64,000 bases of DNA from assembly GCA_018829445.1 (NCBI GenBank), contig JAHJTV010000088.1, positions 1 to 64,000 on the forward strand. The letters are read 5' to 3'. A program made the position numbers and the translations under genes. Shown one piece after another: positions 35,590 through 44,857 of this stretch; positions within the stretch are counted from its first letter, which is position 1; the number at the start of each line of letters is the position of its first letter. A model generated the notes under the pieces. The model did no database searches. It was not told where the DNA came from and saw only the letters and a list, made by a program, of their open reading frames with translations. The DNA is from a bacterium. GTDB lineage: Bacteria > SAR324 > XYD2-FULL-50-16.

Positions 35590-37506
35590 GTGTCTGAACG
35601 GAAACCCTCAGATTTTAGAGGTCAGTGAAAAATTAAAACTTGTTACAAAGAGAAATTTCAGCTTTAAATTTGCGGAAATCTCAATCAACTGATTTTCTGC
35701 AGAATTTTGCCGATTTTATCCAGTTTTTGGACGCACTACTCTTGGGATAATCTAAAGAGCACCATTAAAAAGTTTGAGAGTTCTTAAGCAGATTTGCTTT
35801 GCTGTTCAAGATCTCTTCTATTGCTATTCCAGGTTTGGCGGTATTTCATTTTCCGCTTTTCCTGTCTGCGTTTTTGCTGCTGGAGAAAATGACCCATGAT
35901 CTGGATATTTCTGGAAAGCACCGATAGAGAGATATATCTTTCAAATGCATCAATCCCTCTGTCAGGGCACCTGTCCAGACCATGGTTTTCAAGGGCGTTG
36001 ATAGCGGATTCAACCGCTGAATGCTGTCGCCTGGCTTGAACAAATTCTTCAGTCAGCTCGTGCTCTTTTTGGTTTTGTGTTAGCTTCCCTTTTTTGGGAA
36101 GAACGAGCTGATCCAAAAGGCTCGAAAGTTCTTTGACATTATCAGGGGAATAAAACCCTTTATCGAAGCTACAACCGCTTAAGTTCGGAAACAGAGCCTT
36201 TGCTTCTTTAATAATCAGAACGGCGATATCTTTGTCCGTTTGCTGTTGCATAACCCGGTGATGAATAATGAAACCATATTGATCTTCTATGATGCAGACC
36301 TTCAATCCAAGTTCTTGTGGGACACCGGCTTTGCCTTTTGAGATCCATTCGGTATATCGAGAAGACTTTTTCATCATGTGCAATGGTTTCACCATCGATT
36401 ACGCGGCGGTAGATCTGGTCGATTTGACGTTTGGCATGATCCCTATAATGCTCTATCTCAAGAATCTTGCCGATACAACGGACCGATGAGCAGAGGCGTA
36501 GTTTTTCCAGGGTTGTTTCCGTTTTATTGAGAAACGAGACTGCCAGATCCAGGTAACCCAGATAAGCCTGCTGAATTGCCTGCTCCTTTTGAGCTTTCTT
36601 TTTCGGGTCTTTGGAGTTCGAGCGTTTCAGATTCTGTGCTTTACGGTAGAGCTTTTTCAGCTTCCGTTTGTTGTGTTCGGATTGATGCCAATCCGCAAGA
36701 CCTTCTTCAGCGCAGACAACGGACAAAAGAGAGATCACTTTATTCATGGCATCTAATAACAGGTTAATATCCGTCGGGTAGTGAACATTGGTTTCAACGA
36801 CGAAGGAGTCACAACGAGCATGATAGCAATCACTTTCGTCTTTACCCAAAAGCTGGTGTCCATATTCAATAACACAACGATTAATGCTGTCCAGTACTGT
36901 CGTCGTCAGCAAACGGACGTTGTCTTTTAATGTCTGTAGTGGATATGAAAGATTAACATCAAAAACGGAATGTCCTAACATTTGGCGCAATGTTGAATGT
37001 TGATCCGCAATCTCTTTGAGTTTGTCGTAATCGAAATTACAGGCAAGACGGAGTGTTCCCAAAACCAAAATTTTCCAATAGTCCATTCCGTTTCGGCCTG
37101 TATTAGGATTAATATGCAGGGGTGTTAAGCCCTCAAGCATATCAAAAACCATGGTTCACAGTTCTGGATGTGAATAGATGTATTGAAGCCCCATTAAGAG
37201 TTTTGGGATTTCATCGCGTGATTGAAGATCGAACTGAATATTTGGGATTCCGATTTCGCCTAATTCCATCTGTTCTTCGATAACTTTTCTCATGACATTT
37301 CCGATGAAGATTGTTGAAAGAACCATCTTCATCGATGAAAATGGCCCGATGGGCTTTGTTGTTATGCTCTTATATATCAATTAGATAGTAACATATCAGA
37401 CTCATCGGGTCTACAAAACACTTGGTGTTTTAGGATTTTTTCCCAGCTTTATGTCTGGGCATTAACCTGCGCCATTATTGAAATACATTCATTTTCGTTC
37501 AGACAC
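35590..37506 (-). mobile_element. Dead ISNCY-like insertion sequence
   Basis: A 1917-bp element. Its ends are inverted repeats starting GTGTCTGAACG (35590-35600 and 37496-37506; about 14 of 15 bases match). It is flanked on both sides by TAATTA (35584-35589, 37507-37512), a possible target-site duplication, though the motif is itself palindromic. The single transposase gene is on the minus strand and broken. The insertion lies between a truncated signal peptidase and a truncated STAS-like gene, which do not rejoin when the element is removed, so an adjacent deletion is likely. Confidence 0.8.
35784..37380 (-). pseudogene. Transposase, ISNCY-like, with stop codon and frameshift
   Basis: The reading order is IEEQMELGEIGIPNIQFDL, LLMGLQYIYSHPEL, then an in-frame TGA (37156-37158) where Arg is expected, then MVFDMLEGLTPLHINPNTGR, GMDYWKILVLGTLRL and VVETNVHYPTDINLLLDA. 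At about 36370 the frame is lost in DEKVFSIY; the continuing TEWISKGKAGVPQELGLKV is in another frame, which fits loss of about 11 bp encoding the expected IFEP segment. The C-terminal part (GCSFDKGFYSPDNVKEL, LPKKGKLTQNQKEHE) is typical of these DDE transposases. Two independent lesions show that the gene is inactive. Confidence 0.85.
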
Positions 37507-37509
37507 TAA

Positions 37510-37794
37510 TTATGCTGTAGAATCTATCGATTATCGCCCGGAATGGGAAGAATCTGGGATGTAACAGAGGCGGATCTTTCAAATTTGAGTAACAATTCAA
37601 TCTTGATGGCATCCAACTATTCCAATATGTTTCGTTCCGGAGTTAAAGACGTGAAGGTAGCTCTTGTATCTGAAAATAAGAATAATATCGAACTTCTTCA
37701 GGTTTTCAAGGCCTACACTCGTAACACCGAATTGGAAGTGGAAGTCTTTGAGTCGATTAAGGAGGCTGAAGTATGGATTTCTACCAGGCGATAG
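37510..37794 (+). pseudogene. Truncated STAS/SpoIIAA-like gene
   Basis: The first frame gives NYAVESIDYRP and the second MGRIWDVTEADLSNLS followed by VALVSENKNNIELLQVFKAY and VEVFESIKEAEVWI. This matches the C-terminal two-thirds of a common small protein with a DxRxxWDLxxxDLS and ALVxxxDxxxGL pattern. The two parts join if one G is added at CGCCCGG (37534-37540). The 5' end is cut off by the insertion sequence. It was probably a 110-130-residue protein; its function is not known. Confidence 0.6.
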
Positions 37795-37956
37795 TTTTTA
37801 ATTTCCCGAAATTTTAGCTGAAAAATAAACAATATTTCAGAACAGTCCCAGATAGCTGACTCTGGAATCCGGGGAATGCGATCGTTTTTTGAATTAGAAT
37901 ATATGCGATACTCCCAAATTTAATCTGGTAAAAGCTGGAGGTTTTTAAAGAACAAG

Positions 37957-38559
37957 ATGACAGACTTTGATGATGAAAAGAAAGAATATTTTTCCATGAG
38001 GTTCACTAATTTGAACCATTCCGGTAAAGAGATCTGTTTTAAAGTTTTTGAAGATTGTACTTTTGAAGGCTGCAATTTCAACGAAGCGATTTTTAATAAA
38101 TGCAAGTTTGTTGATTGTCATTTCGTGAAGTGTAATCTTAGTGTTTTAAAGGTGGACTATAGTAAATTTACGGATGTTGTTTTTGATGAGTGCAAGGTCA
38201 TCGGTATAGATTGGACAAAAGCGTCTTGGGCAAATTTTACATTTTGCTCTCCTATAAAATTCCATAAATCTATTCTAAATGATTCCTCTTTTTTCGGGCT
38301 CAAATTAAAAGAGATTGTGATTGAGGAGTGCAAGGCACACGATGTGGATTTTCGGGATGGTGATTTTAGTGAAGCTAATTTTACCCATACGGATTTCTCC
38401 AACAGCCTGTTTAATAAAACTAACCTCTCAGGCGCTGATTTCACGGAAGCTACCAATTACTATTTTGACATCTATTTTAACGACATCAAAAGAGCCAAAT
38501 TCTGCCGTTATGAAGCGGTGAATCTGCTGGAAAGCCTGGGAATCGAGTTGGTAGATTGA
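37957..38559 (+). CDS. Pentapeptide-repeat protein
   Basis: A 200-residue right-handed quadrilateral beta-helix protein. Repeats with the A(D/N)LXX pattern run throughout: FEDCTFEGCNFNEAIFNKCK, DCHFVKCNLSV, then GDFSEANFTHTDFSNSLFNK and TNLSGADFTEA. A break near residues 85-115 (WTKASWANFTFCSPIKFHKS) resembles the kink seen in Qnr/McbG-like proteins. No signal peptide. Such proteins can mimic DNA and protect gyrase, but most have no proven function, and a resistance role is not claimed. It is convergent with the SDR gene at 38746. Confidence 0.88.
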   Translation: MTDFDDEKKEYFSMRFTNLNHSGKEICFKVFEDCTFEGCNFNEAIFNKCKFVDCHFVKCNLSVLKVDYSKFTDVVFDECKVIGIDWTKASWANFTFCSPIKFHKSILNDSSFFGLKLKEIVIEECKAHDVDFRDGDFSEANFTHTDFSNSLFNKTNLSGADFTEATNYYFDIYFNDIKRAKFCRYEAVNLLESLGIELVD

Positions 38560-38578
38560 AAGGGTAACCCCCTCATTC

Positions 38579-38697
38579 GCTGCTATTAATTTATGTGCAT
38601 CAATATCCAATTGAGACAATCGAATTGTGATCGACTTTGTTCGATTTGTCTCTTCGGCAATTTTAATATATTCTTTTGGTCGATTGTTAATAGCAGC
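38579..38697. repeat. Long nested inverted repeat between convergent genes
   Basis: The outer arms GCTGCTATTAA (38579-38589) and TTAATAGCAGC (38687-38697) are perfect. Inside, GAGACAATCGAA near 38612 pairs with TTCGATTTGTCTC near 38640 with a single-base bulge. The 119-nt stretch would fold into a long hairpin. It lies between the convergent pentapeptide and SDR genes and may act as a bidirectional terminator or be a miniature element. Confidence 0.6.
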
Positions 38698-38745
38698 AAT
38701 GGTCTTTTATTACTCATAATCAATTTTTCTTTTTCCCTCCCTTGT

Positions 38746-39492
38746 CTACACCTTAATCTGCGATAAAACGCCGCCATCTATTATAATGCTTTGTCCTGTC
38801 AGGTAGCTGCTGGCAGAACTTGCCAAAAAAATAGCCGCCCCCGTTAACTCATCGGAATTTCCCAATCTTCCCATAGGAATTGCCGATTTCAGTCTGGTTT
38901 CAGTAGATGGTCTTTTCATGCGATCTGATGCCATACCTGCTTCAAAGAAACCGGGGCAGATTGCATTTACCCTGATTTTTTTTCTTGCCCACTCAACCGC
39001 CATTGATCGTGTGATTTGCAATACCGCGCCTTTGCTTGCGCAATAAGTGCCGGTTGCCGGTACGACAGAGTGTGCAAAAATAGAAGCAATGTTGATAATT
39101 GAACCGCCTTTGTTTTTTTGTAATTCATAGAAAACCTGTGACGTATGAATCAGCCCTTTAAGATTTGTTGATATGAGTTCATCCACTTCATCGTCCTTTA
39201 TTAAACTCATCGGGGTTTGGGCAGTAAGTCCCGCATTATTGATCAGGCAGTCAAGCCTTCCTGTTTCCTGGGCTGAGTCTTTTAAAACAATTTGAACCTG
39301 ATCTTTATCGCAAACATCAAGAACCACGCCTCTGATACCTACGTTGTTCATCCATGAAATGGATTTATCGCTTCTTCCTGTTCCAATCACAAAAGCTCCT
39401 GCATTTTTGAACCCAAGCGCTAATGCTTTACCAATACCACGGCTTGCACCTGTTATAAAAACTGTTCTTTCTTTAACTGAAAATAACTCCAT
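38746..39492 (-). CDS. Short-chain dehydrogenase/reductase (SDR)
   Basis: A 248-residue classical SDR that oxidises or reduces a carbonyl with NAD(P)H. The cofactor motif TGASRGIGKALALG, NNAGLTAQTP and the catalytic Ser...Tyr-x-x-x-Lys (NIASIFAHS, TYCASKGA) are intact. The C-terminal GQSIIIDGGVLS is the usual FabG-like end. The ATG at 39492 follows AGGAG at 5 bases; a GTG one codon upstream is less likely. It is the last gene of a three-gene minus-strand operon with a type III CoA-transferase and a ThDP enzyme (12-bp spacings). Its substrate is probably a CoA thioester or an acyloin made by these partners; this is inferred. Confidence 0.92.
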   Translation of the reverse strand: MELFSVKERTVFITGASRGIGKALALGFKNAGAFVIGTGRSDKSISWMNNVGIRGVVLDVCDKDQVQIVLKDSAQETGRLDCLINNAGLTAQTPMSLIKDDEVDELISTNLKGLIHTSQVFYELQKNKGGSIINIASIFAHSVVPATGTYCASKGAVLQITRSMAVEWARKKIRVNAICPGFFEAGMASDRMKRPSTETRLKSAIPMGRLGNSDELTGAAIFLASSASSYLTGQSIIIDGGVLSQIKV

Positions 39493-39504
39493 CACATCTC
39501 CTGA

Positions 39505-40701
39505 TTAAATAATACGATTATGTCTCCATTGTTCTATTTGTTCTTTCGTAAATCCTCGTTCAAGCAATAGTTGATCGGTTTGTTCCCCTTTCTTGGGGGG
39601 AAAGCCCCGGTAGCTACAAGGCGTTTTTGAGAAATGAAAGGGGGAACCAATCATTGTAACCTCTCCAACCCCTTCATCATGCATGGTAATTATCATGTTT
39701 CTATTCTGCAAGTGAGGATCTAATAGAGCTTCTTCCAGTGTATTTACCGGCGATATACAACATAGTTTCTGTTCAAAAAAGTCCTTCCACTCATCACGGG
39801 ATTTCGAGGCAAAAAGACTGCTCAATAAGTGTTTTCCCTTTTCCCAATCATTAAGGACAATGTCCAACCAGTCAGGTTTTTTGATTATTGAAAGGAAATT
39901 TTTAAGGAATGATTTTTCAATTGGCGCGAAAATCATAAACTTATTATCTTTACATTTATAAATCTGGTAATTTGGTAATAATCCACTTAAAACGGTCATG
40001 CCTCCTCTTTGCTTATCTCCTCCTTGAAGCAATCCCAATGGCAGGCTTTGAAAACTTAATGCTCCGTCAAGCAATCCCACATCCACAAATTGTCCGGTTT
40101 GATTTCTCTCTTTATAAAACAAGGCAGCTAAAATCGAAATCAACGCAACATACGTGCCTCCACCGATATCGGCAAGCTGATACCCGGGAAGTTGAGGAGT
40201 ACCGTCTGTTGAGCAATTGAGGCTCAGTAATCCGGAATAAGCCAGACAATTACCATCATGTCCTGCTTTTTGTGAGTAGGGGCCTTTTGAACCAAATATT
40301 GAAATATGACAAAAAACCAATTTTGGATATTTTTCTTTAAGACTTTCATAATCAAGCCCTATTTTTTCCAGGGTACCCCGTCCAAAACTCTCAATTAGGA
40401 TATCCGTGGTCAATAAAAGATTATGGATAATATCCTGTCCCTCTTTCCGTTTTATATTGACCGTAATGGATTTTTTATTACGGTTGCTCATATAATAAAC
40501 CGCGCTGTCTGATTTTGATTTTTCATCCATCATCGCCAACGGATTTCCCATTTTTCTGCCAGGGTCTCCAATTTTAGGATTTTCGATTTTTATGACAGTG
40601 GCACCCAAATCTCCAAGATACATGGCGGCCAAGGAACCGGGAAAAGTCATCGATAAATCGAGCACGGTTATTCCTGCTATAGGACCTTCATTACACTTCA
40701 T
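39505..40701 (-). CDS. Type III CoA-transferase (CaiB/BaiF family)
   Basis: A 398-residue family III CoA-transferase, which moves CoA between carboxylic acids. The N-terminal ITVLDLSMTFPGSLAAMYLGD and KIENPKIGDPGRK, the mid-segment NRNKKSITVNIKRKEGQ and the catalytic Asp in AGHDGNCLAYSG (D149) are typical. An AAGGAG ribosome site precedes the ATG. It lies between the ThDP enzyme and the SDR with 12-bp gaps on each side, so the three are co-translated. The acid activated by CoA is unknown. Confidence 0.92.
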   Translation of the reverse strand: MKCNEGPIAGITVLDLSMTFPGSLAAMYLGDLGATVIKIENPKIGDPGRKMGNPLAMMDEKSKSDSAVYYMSNRNKKSITVNIKRKEGQDIIHNLLLTTDILIESFGRGTLEKIGLDYESLKEKYPKLVFCHISIFGSKGPYSQKAGHDGNCLAYSGLLSLNCSTDGTPQLPGYQLADIGGGTYVALISILAALFYKERNQTGQFVDVGLLDGALSFQSLPLGLLQGGDKQRGGMTVLSGLLPNYQIYKCKDNKFMIFAPIEKSFLKNFLSIIKKPDWLDIVLNDWEKGKHLLSSLFASKSRDEWKDFFEQKLCCISPVNTLEEALLDPHLQNRNMIITMHDEGVGEVTMIGSPFHFSKTPCSYRGFPPKKGEQTDQLLLERGFTKEQIEQWRHNRII

Positions 40702-40713
40702 ACAAATAGCTCC

Positions 40714-43119
40714 TTATCCATCCTGCCAACTGAAAGTTTTTACTGAAGCAAGAGAAAGACCATCTCCACTATTGCTGTGGGATAGAAGTATATAAAAGAT
40801 ATTAATCTCACCCTTCTTTCTCAAAGCAGCATCAAATAAACTATGATCGTATTTTTCAATAATATGCTGGTTGATCTGAATATTATCAAGCGTAAAAGTC
40901 CCGACAGGTTCAAGAAGACTCAGGCATTTCATTTGCCTCCTGCCCCTGTTAAATAAAAACGATTCTTGAAACGTACTAATAAGTGAGAATAGCCCATTGA
41001 CCAAATAGAAAATACTAATGTTAATATCCAGGTTTTTACGCTGATGGATTATATTTTCAATCATATTTGCCTTGATATCAGGAATCATTTTTTTTGCACC
41101 ATCTCCTATGAATGCGAGTATATTATCGTTCGATGTGACAGCAAGACTATTAACAGCAAGTAACGCATCTCCCATTAATGCTCTTCCATACCAGCCGGAA
41201 AAACCGGGCCCTGTTCGAGAAACATTACGAAACGCAGAAATACTACTTCTGCCAACATCATAAACACCCGTATAAGTATAACTATCATTTTGAATCAATT
41301 GCTCAATAGTGGTGTTGAGTTGTGTGAAAAAGTAATTTGGAGCCATGGGTTGAATTGGGATTAATTTGCTGTATGTATCTTTTCCAATCACGGTGCTATC
41401 AATTGCATTCTTTCTAAATGCCAATACTTCTGGAGAAACATTTAGTCTGCTTTTTACTTTTTGCAGGAAATCAATCAGATTCATTTGGCAGTAATAATCG
41501 GTAAAAGGGGCGATATGTGAAGGATTGTTGTTAACCTGAACAATGCGAAACTTATTGCTTAATGAGGCAACCGAAAAAGGAGAGCTGATCTGACTGATCT
41601 TGGATTTTAGAAAAAAAAGTACTTGCTCCTTTTTGTCTCTAATCTTTCCATTATCTGTCAGGTAGCGGTAAATCTTTTTTGAATAACCATACAGTGAAAA
41701 CGTTCCAAAATAGTTTTTTATTAGTATACTGTTTTTATACTTGGAAATGGAACCTGGCCGGGTCACTCCGTCAACTAACACAATACCTGCACTTTCAGCT
41801 AATTCCTCGACAAGGCGATACTCTTCTTCGGATAAAAAACCACATCTCCATATAATTCTGCTTGTTTCATTATTGAGAAGATTTATAACATCATCAATAT
41901 CTTTCTCATCATATTGAATTACTTTACTAAATGGCTGTGTTATAATTGGTTTCTTCAGCTCTTCTGTCGACATTAAAACCTTTGTTGAAAGAAACAGCAC
42001 AACAGGCCCGTTGTTCATATTGTATAAATGAAAGGCTTCAGCCAGATTGTCAGATATATTTTCAGGGTTGGTTATTGAAACAACCGGCAAGTTCCGCGCT
42101 TTCATTACGTCGACTATATTGTCTTCACTATAATTTGTTCCCTGGAAAGGGAACCAAAAATCGGGAAGTGCTTCAGCAATTATGATAAATCCACGGGCTT
42201 TGCTTTGTTTTAAATTTAATAAGGTTCCTTTCAGTTCATCCCCCATTCCACTTGTAATAACAATAGCAAAGGAACGCCCATACAATTGCCAATTCGCAAC
42301 GGCACCACAAACCAAACTGTGCTCACTGGGGCCCGTAATGCAGTAACCGTTTTTCCCCTTTGATTTTAACTTCTCAAATGTGTCTATGATGGACGATACA
42401 ACAGAACCCGTAAAAAAATAAAAATCCCAACTATTTGTTGTGGAAGAAAGGAATTTATCTATTTCCACAGCGGCTGTTACAAGTCTTCCTTTTCCTATAC
42501 TCCGTAGCACACGTGGATTACTGTAGAAAGCGTGAAAGAGATCTGCGAACTGGGAACCAATATCACACGCCAACGATGAATAATCGCCATTTACGACTCT
42601 AAAGCAGTAGCGGTACGAACAAATATACATTCCCTGAAAAACAGGCATGGAGCTCTGGTAGACAATAACTGAATTGTTAACTCGAATCCATTTTATATTT
42701 TTCTCTTTTAAAGAGTCATAAAATGAGTCAATTGTTCTTTCAAGCTCAGTTTTTCCATCGTCAATACGATTGAAAGTACGCCCGTCATATAAAAACATTG
42801 AAACAGTAAGAGTATCATTGTCTTGGTTAACCTCTTTATTTAATTGGGCTATTTTCTCAAGTAATTTAGAAATGGAGTGGTCAGCGATTATTGCCAAGCC
42901 AAATTTATTATTTTGTTCGATGAGCTCAGCGGCTGAATTTAAAACAGAATCAAAGAGTACCTGATCCTTAACCTCAACCCCGTCAACTTTTTCAGGACAA
43001 TTTAAAGAAATATTTATCCCGCTTTTTTGGGCTATTTCTATAAACGGATAACACAATGTGTCTATTAATTGCTTATCAAGTGAGTAAATTGCAACAACAA
43101 GAACGGATTTTTTTGCCAT
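40714..43119 (-). CDS. Unusual ThDP-dependent enzyme (large, unknown substrate)
   Basis: About 801 residues, starting at the ATG at 43119 with an AAGGA site. Residues 1-250 match nothing I recognise. Around 280-400 a pyrimidine-type ThDP domain is suggested by CITGPSEHSLVCGAVANW, with the expected activating Glu, and FAIVITSGMGDELKGTL. Around 640-760 a pyrophosphate-type domain contains GPGFSGWYGRALMGDALLAV, AFIGDGAKKMIPDIKANMIEN and IFYLVNGLFSLISTFQES. The GDG...N spacing is longer than the usual 24-30 residues. It is probably a decarboxylase or ligase of the ThDP superfamily; the reaction is not known. CoA-transferase and SDR partners suggest a pathway that makes or breaks a C-C bond in a CoA-linked acid. 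Confidence 0.75.
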   Translation of the reverse strand: MAKKSVLVVAIYSLDKQLIDTLCYPFIEIAQKSGINISLNCPEKVDGVEVKDQVLFDSVLNSAAELIEQNNKFGLAIIADHSISKLLEKIAQLNKEVNQDNDTLTVSMFLYDGRTFNRIDDGKTELERTIDSFYDSLKEKNIKWIRVNNSVIVYQSSMPVFQGMYICSYRYCFRVVNGDYSSLACDIGSQFADLFHAFYSNPRVLRSIGKGRLVTAAVEIDKFLSSTTNSWDFYFFTGSVVSSIIDTFEKLKSKGKNGYCITGPSEHSLVCGAVANWQLYGRSFAIVITSGMGDELKGTLLNLKQSKARGFIIIAEALPDFWFPFQGTNYSEDNIVDVMKARNLPVVSITNPENISDNLAEAFHLYNMNNGPVVLFLSTKVLMSTEELKKPIITQPFSKVIQYDEKDIDDVINLLNNETSRIIWRCGFLSEEEYRLVEELAESAGIVLVDGVTRPGSISKYKNSILIKNYFGTFSLYGYSKKIYRYLTDNGKIRDKKEQVLFFLKSKISQISSPFSVASLSNKFRIVQVNNNPSHIAPFTDYYCQMNLIDFLQKVKSRLNVSPEVLAFRKNAIDSTVIGKDTYSKLIPIQPMAPNYFFTQLNTTIEQLIQNDSYTYTGVYDVGRSSISAFRNVSRTGPGFSGWYGRALMGDALLAVNSLAVTSNDNILAFIGDGAKKMIPDIKANMIENIIHQRKNLDINISIFYLVNGLFSLISTFQESFLFNRGRRQMKCLSLLEPVGTFTLDNIQINQHIIEKYDHSLFDAALRKKGEINIFYILLSHSNSGDGLSLASVKTFSWQDG

Positions 43120-43342
43120 GATAGCATTCCTTTGCATGGTGATTGCGTCCGGTAAACCAATCCTAAAAAACATGCTGCTTTTCCAGACTTAAAAGACAAC
43201 CTGTTCCTTGGGGTCAGTAAAACGAATCTTGCCCTTGTCAACACAGAGCTAAATCCGTTTGGCAACCATATTCTGAATATGGGCGGGATTAACGAAATGT
43301 AATCCACCAAATCTCTTAATACCAAAATAAAGCACAAGGACT

Positions 43343-44857
43343 TTATATTAGCTTGAAAGCGCTTATCTCTGCTTGTAGTTGAGAGGAATGGCTCGACAAT
43401 TCTTCCGAAGCTGCTGCCGTTTCCTCAGCTATGGCGGAATTTGTCTGAATGGATCTGTTGATTTGAGAAAGTCCTTTGTTAATCTCAATAATGGAATTGT
43501 TCTGTTGCTGGGATGCAGATGAAATATCACAAACCAGAACATTTGCTTTTTCAACGCTATTGTTAATCTTGGATAGAACTTCAGCTACTTGATCGGCATC
43601 GATGACCCCGTTTGCAACTTCTTTAATGGAACGTTCAATAAGGTGATTGGTATCTTTGGCAGCTTCCGAGCTACGCCTGGCCAGATTTCGAACCTCTTCA
43701 GCCACAACGGCAAAACCTTTTCCATATTTTCCCGCCCGAGCAGCTTCAACAGCTGCATTCAGGGCAAGCAAATTGGTTTGAAATGCGATTTCATCAATAA
43801 CCTTTATAACATTTGCAACTTTGGAACTGGTATCGTTTATCTCTTTCATGGCTTTCAGCATAACTTCCATACGCCCTGTCCCATTTCTAACCTCATCAAG
43901 CGTCTGATTGCTAAGGGCTTGGGCATGTGATGCACTTTCACTGTTATTCTTGGCATTTATTTCGATCTCGCTCATCGAATAGGAAATCTGCTGCAAACCG
44001 GATGCCTGGTTGGATGTACTATTGGCAAGGCTTTGTGCAGAACCGGACAGTTCGTTGGCATTTTCGAATACTTTCTCTGAAGACCGTTTGGTATCGTCAA
44101 TCACGTTACTGAGTAAGTCAATCGTATCATTGATGTTTTCTTTTAAATCGTTCAAGTTCCCTTTATAATCTCCCCTTATTCGAACGGATAAATCACAGGT
44201 GGATACCAGCCCCATTACACTCTCAATCTCTTCAATGATGAAAAGCAGTTCATCTGCTTTAATCTTAGATCTATCCTGTTCTTGGATCACTTTTTGTTGG
44301 CTTTTGATTACATTGTTTTCGTAAATCAATCCAAGAACAAACATAATAATGATAAGAAAAAAGTATGCGACGAAATATTCCATTGGATCACTATTTAAAT
44401 CCATAAATTGTGTGCCGGACAATTGTAAAAAATAGAAAACTGCAACAGTCCCCGCTGTAATGACTCCCCAGAAGACTCCGGAACGGAATCCGGCCATCAT
44501 TATCCCCAGCATCACGACGGTTACATACCATGAATTGTCTGTTTCCGTCACACCACTTCCTGTTGCTATCAAATACGTCAGGAGTAAATACATGACAAAT
44601 GTAATGGCATTTCCAACCTGAAATATGGACCCGGTTTTCTTTAAATAAAACAATAAAAATAAAACCAGAATTCCACAGATTGCTATGGCAATCCCGTAAG
44701 CCACTTTATCGGTCATGAGATAAAAGACTGACAGCATAACAGCAGTTATGCCAAGACTGCATATTACAAGCACAACCAATCTGGCTTTTGTATAATAAAT
44801 TATGTCAGTTTTTATTTTTTCAGGAATGAATCCGTCGATAAATCCAGATTTGGCCAT
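43343..44857 (-). CDS. Methyl-accepting chemotaxis protein with multi-pass membrane sensor
   Basis: A 504-residue chemoreceptor. The start at 44857 (MAKSGFIDG) follows AGGAG; the longer upstream reading has no ribosome site. Six hydrophobic helices fill residues about 25-190, with little periplasmic sequence, so the sensor is membrane-embedded. A HAMP-like linker (residues 215-275, VSTCDLSVRIRGDYKGNL) is followed by the signalling domain with the highly conserved tip VIDEIAFQTNLLALNAAVEA and FAVVAEEVRNLARRS. The C-terminus has no CheR-docking pentapeptide. No che genes lie nearby. Ligand unknown. Confidence 0.92.
   Translation of the reverse strand: MAKSGFIDGFIPEKIKTDIIYYTKARLVVLVICSLGITAVMLSVFYLMTDKVAYGIAIAICGILVLFLLFYLKKTGSIFQVGNAITFVMYLLLTYLIATGSGVTETDNSWYVTVVMLGIMMAGFRSGVFWGVITAGTVAVFYFLQLSGTQFMDLNSDPMEYFVAYFFLIIIMFVLGLIYENNVIKSQQKVIQEQDRSKIKADELLFIIEEIESVMGLVSTCDLSVRIRGDYKGNLNDLKENINDTIDLLSNVIDDTKRSSEKVFENANELSGSAQSLANSTSNQASGLQQISYSMSEIEINAKNNSESASHAQALSNQTLDEVRNGTGRMEVMLKAMKEINDTSSKVANVIKVIDEIAFQTNLLALNAAVEAARAGKYGKGFAVVAEEVRNLARRSSEAAKDTNHLIERSIKEVANGVIDADQVAEVLSKINNSVEKANVLVCDISSASQQQNNSIIEINKGLSQINRSIQTNSAIAEETAAASEELSSHSSQLQAEISAFKLI

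Noticed and set aside
37156-37380. Separate small gene before the transposase
   Set aside because: It is in the same frame as the transposase and is its N-terminus, separated only by a TGA replacing Arg.
43065-43337. 90-residue minus-strand frame between the ThDP enzyme and the chemoreceptor
   Set aside because: It overlaps the ThDP gene's start in another frame and shows no conserved features.
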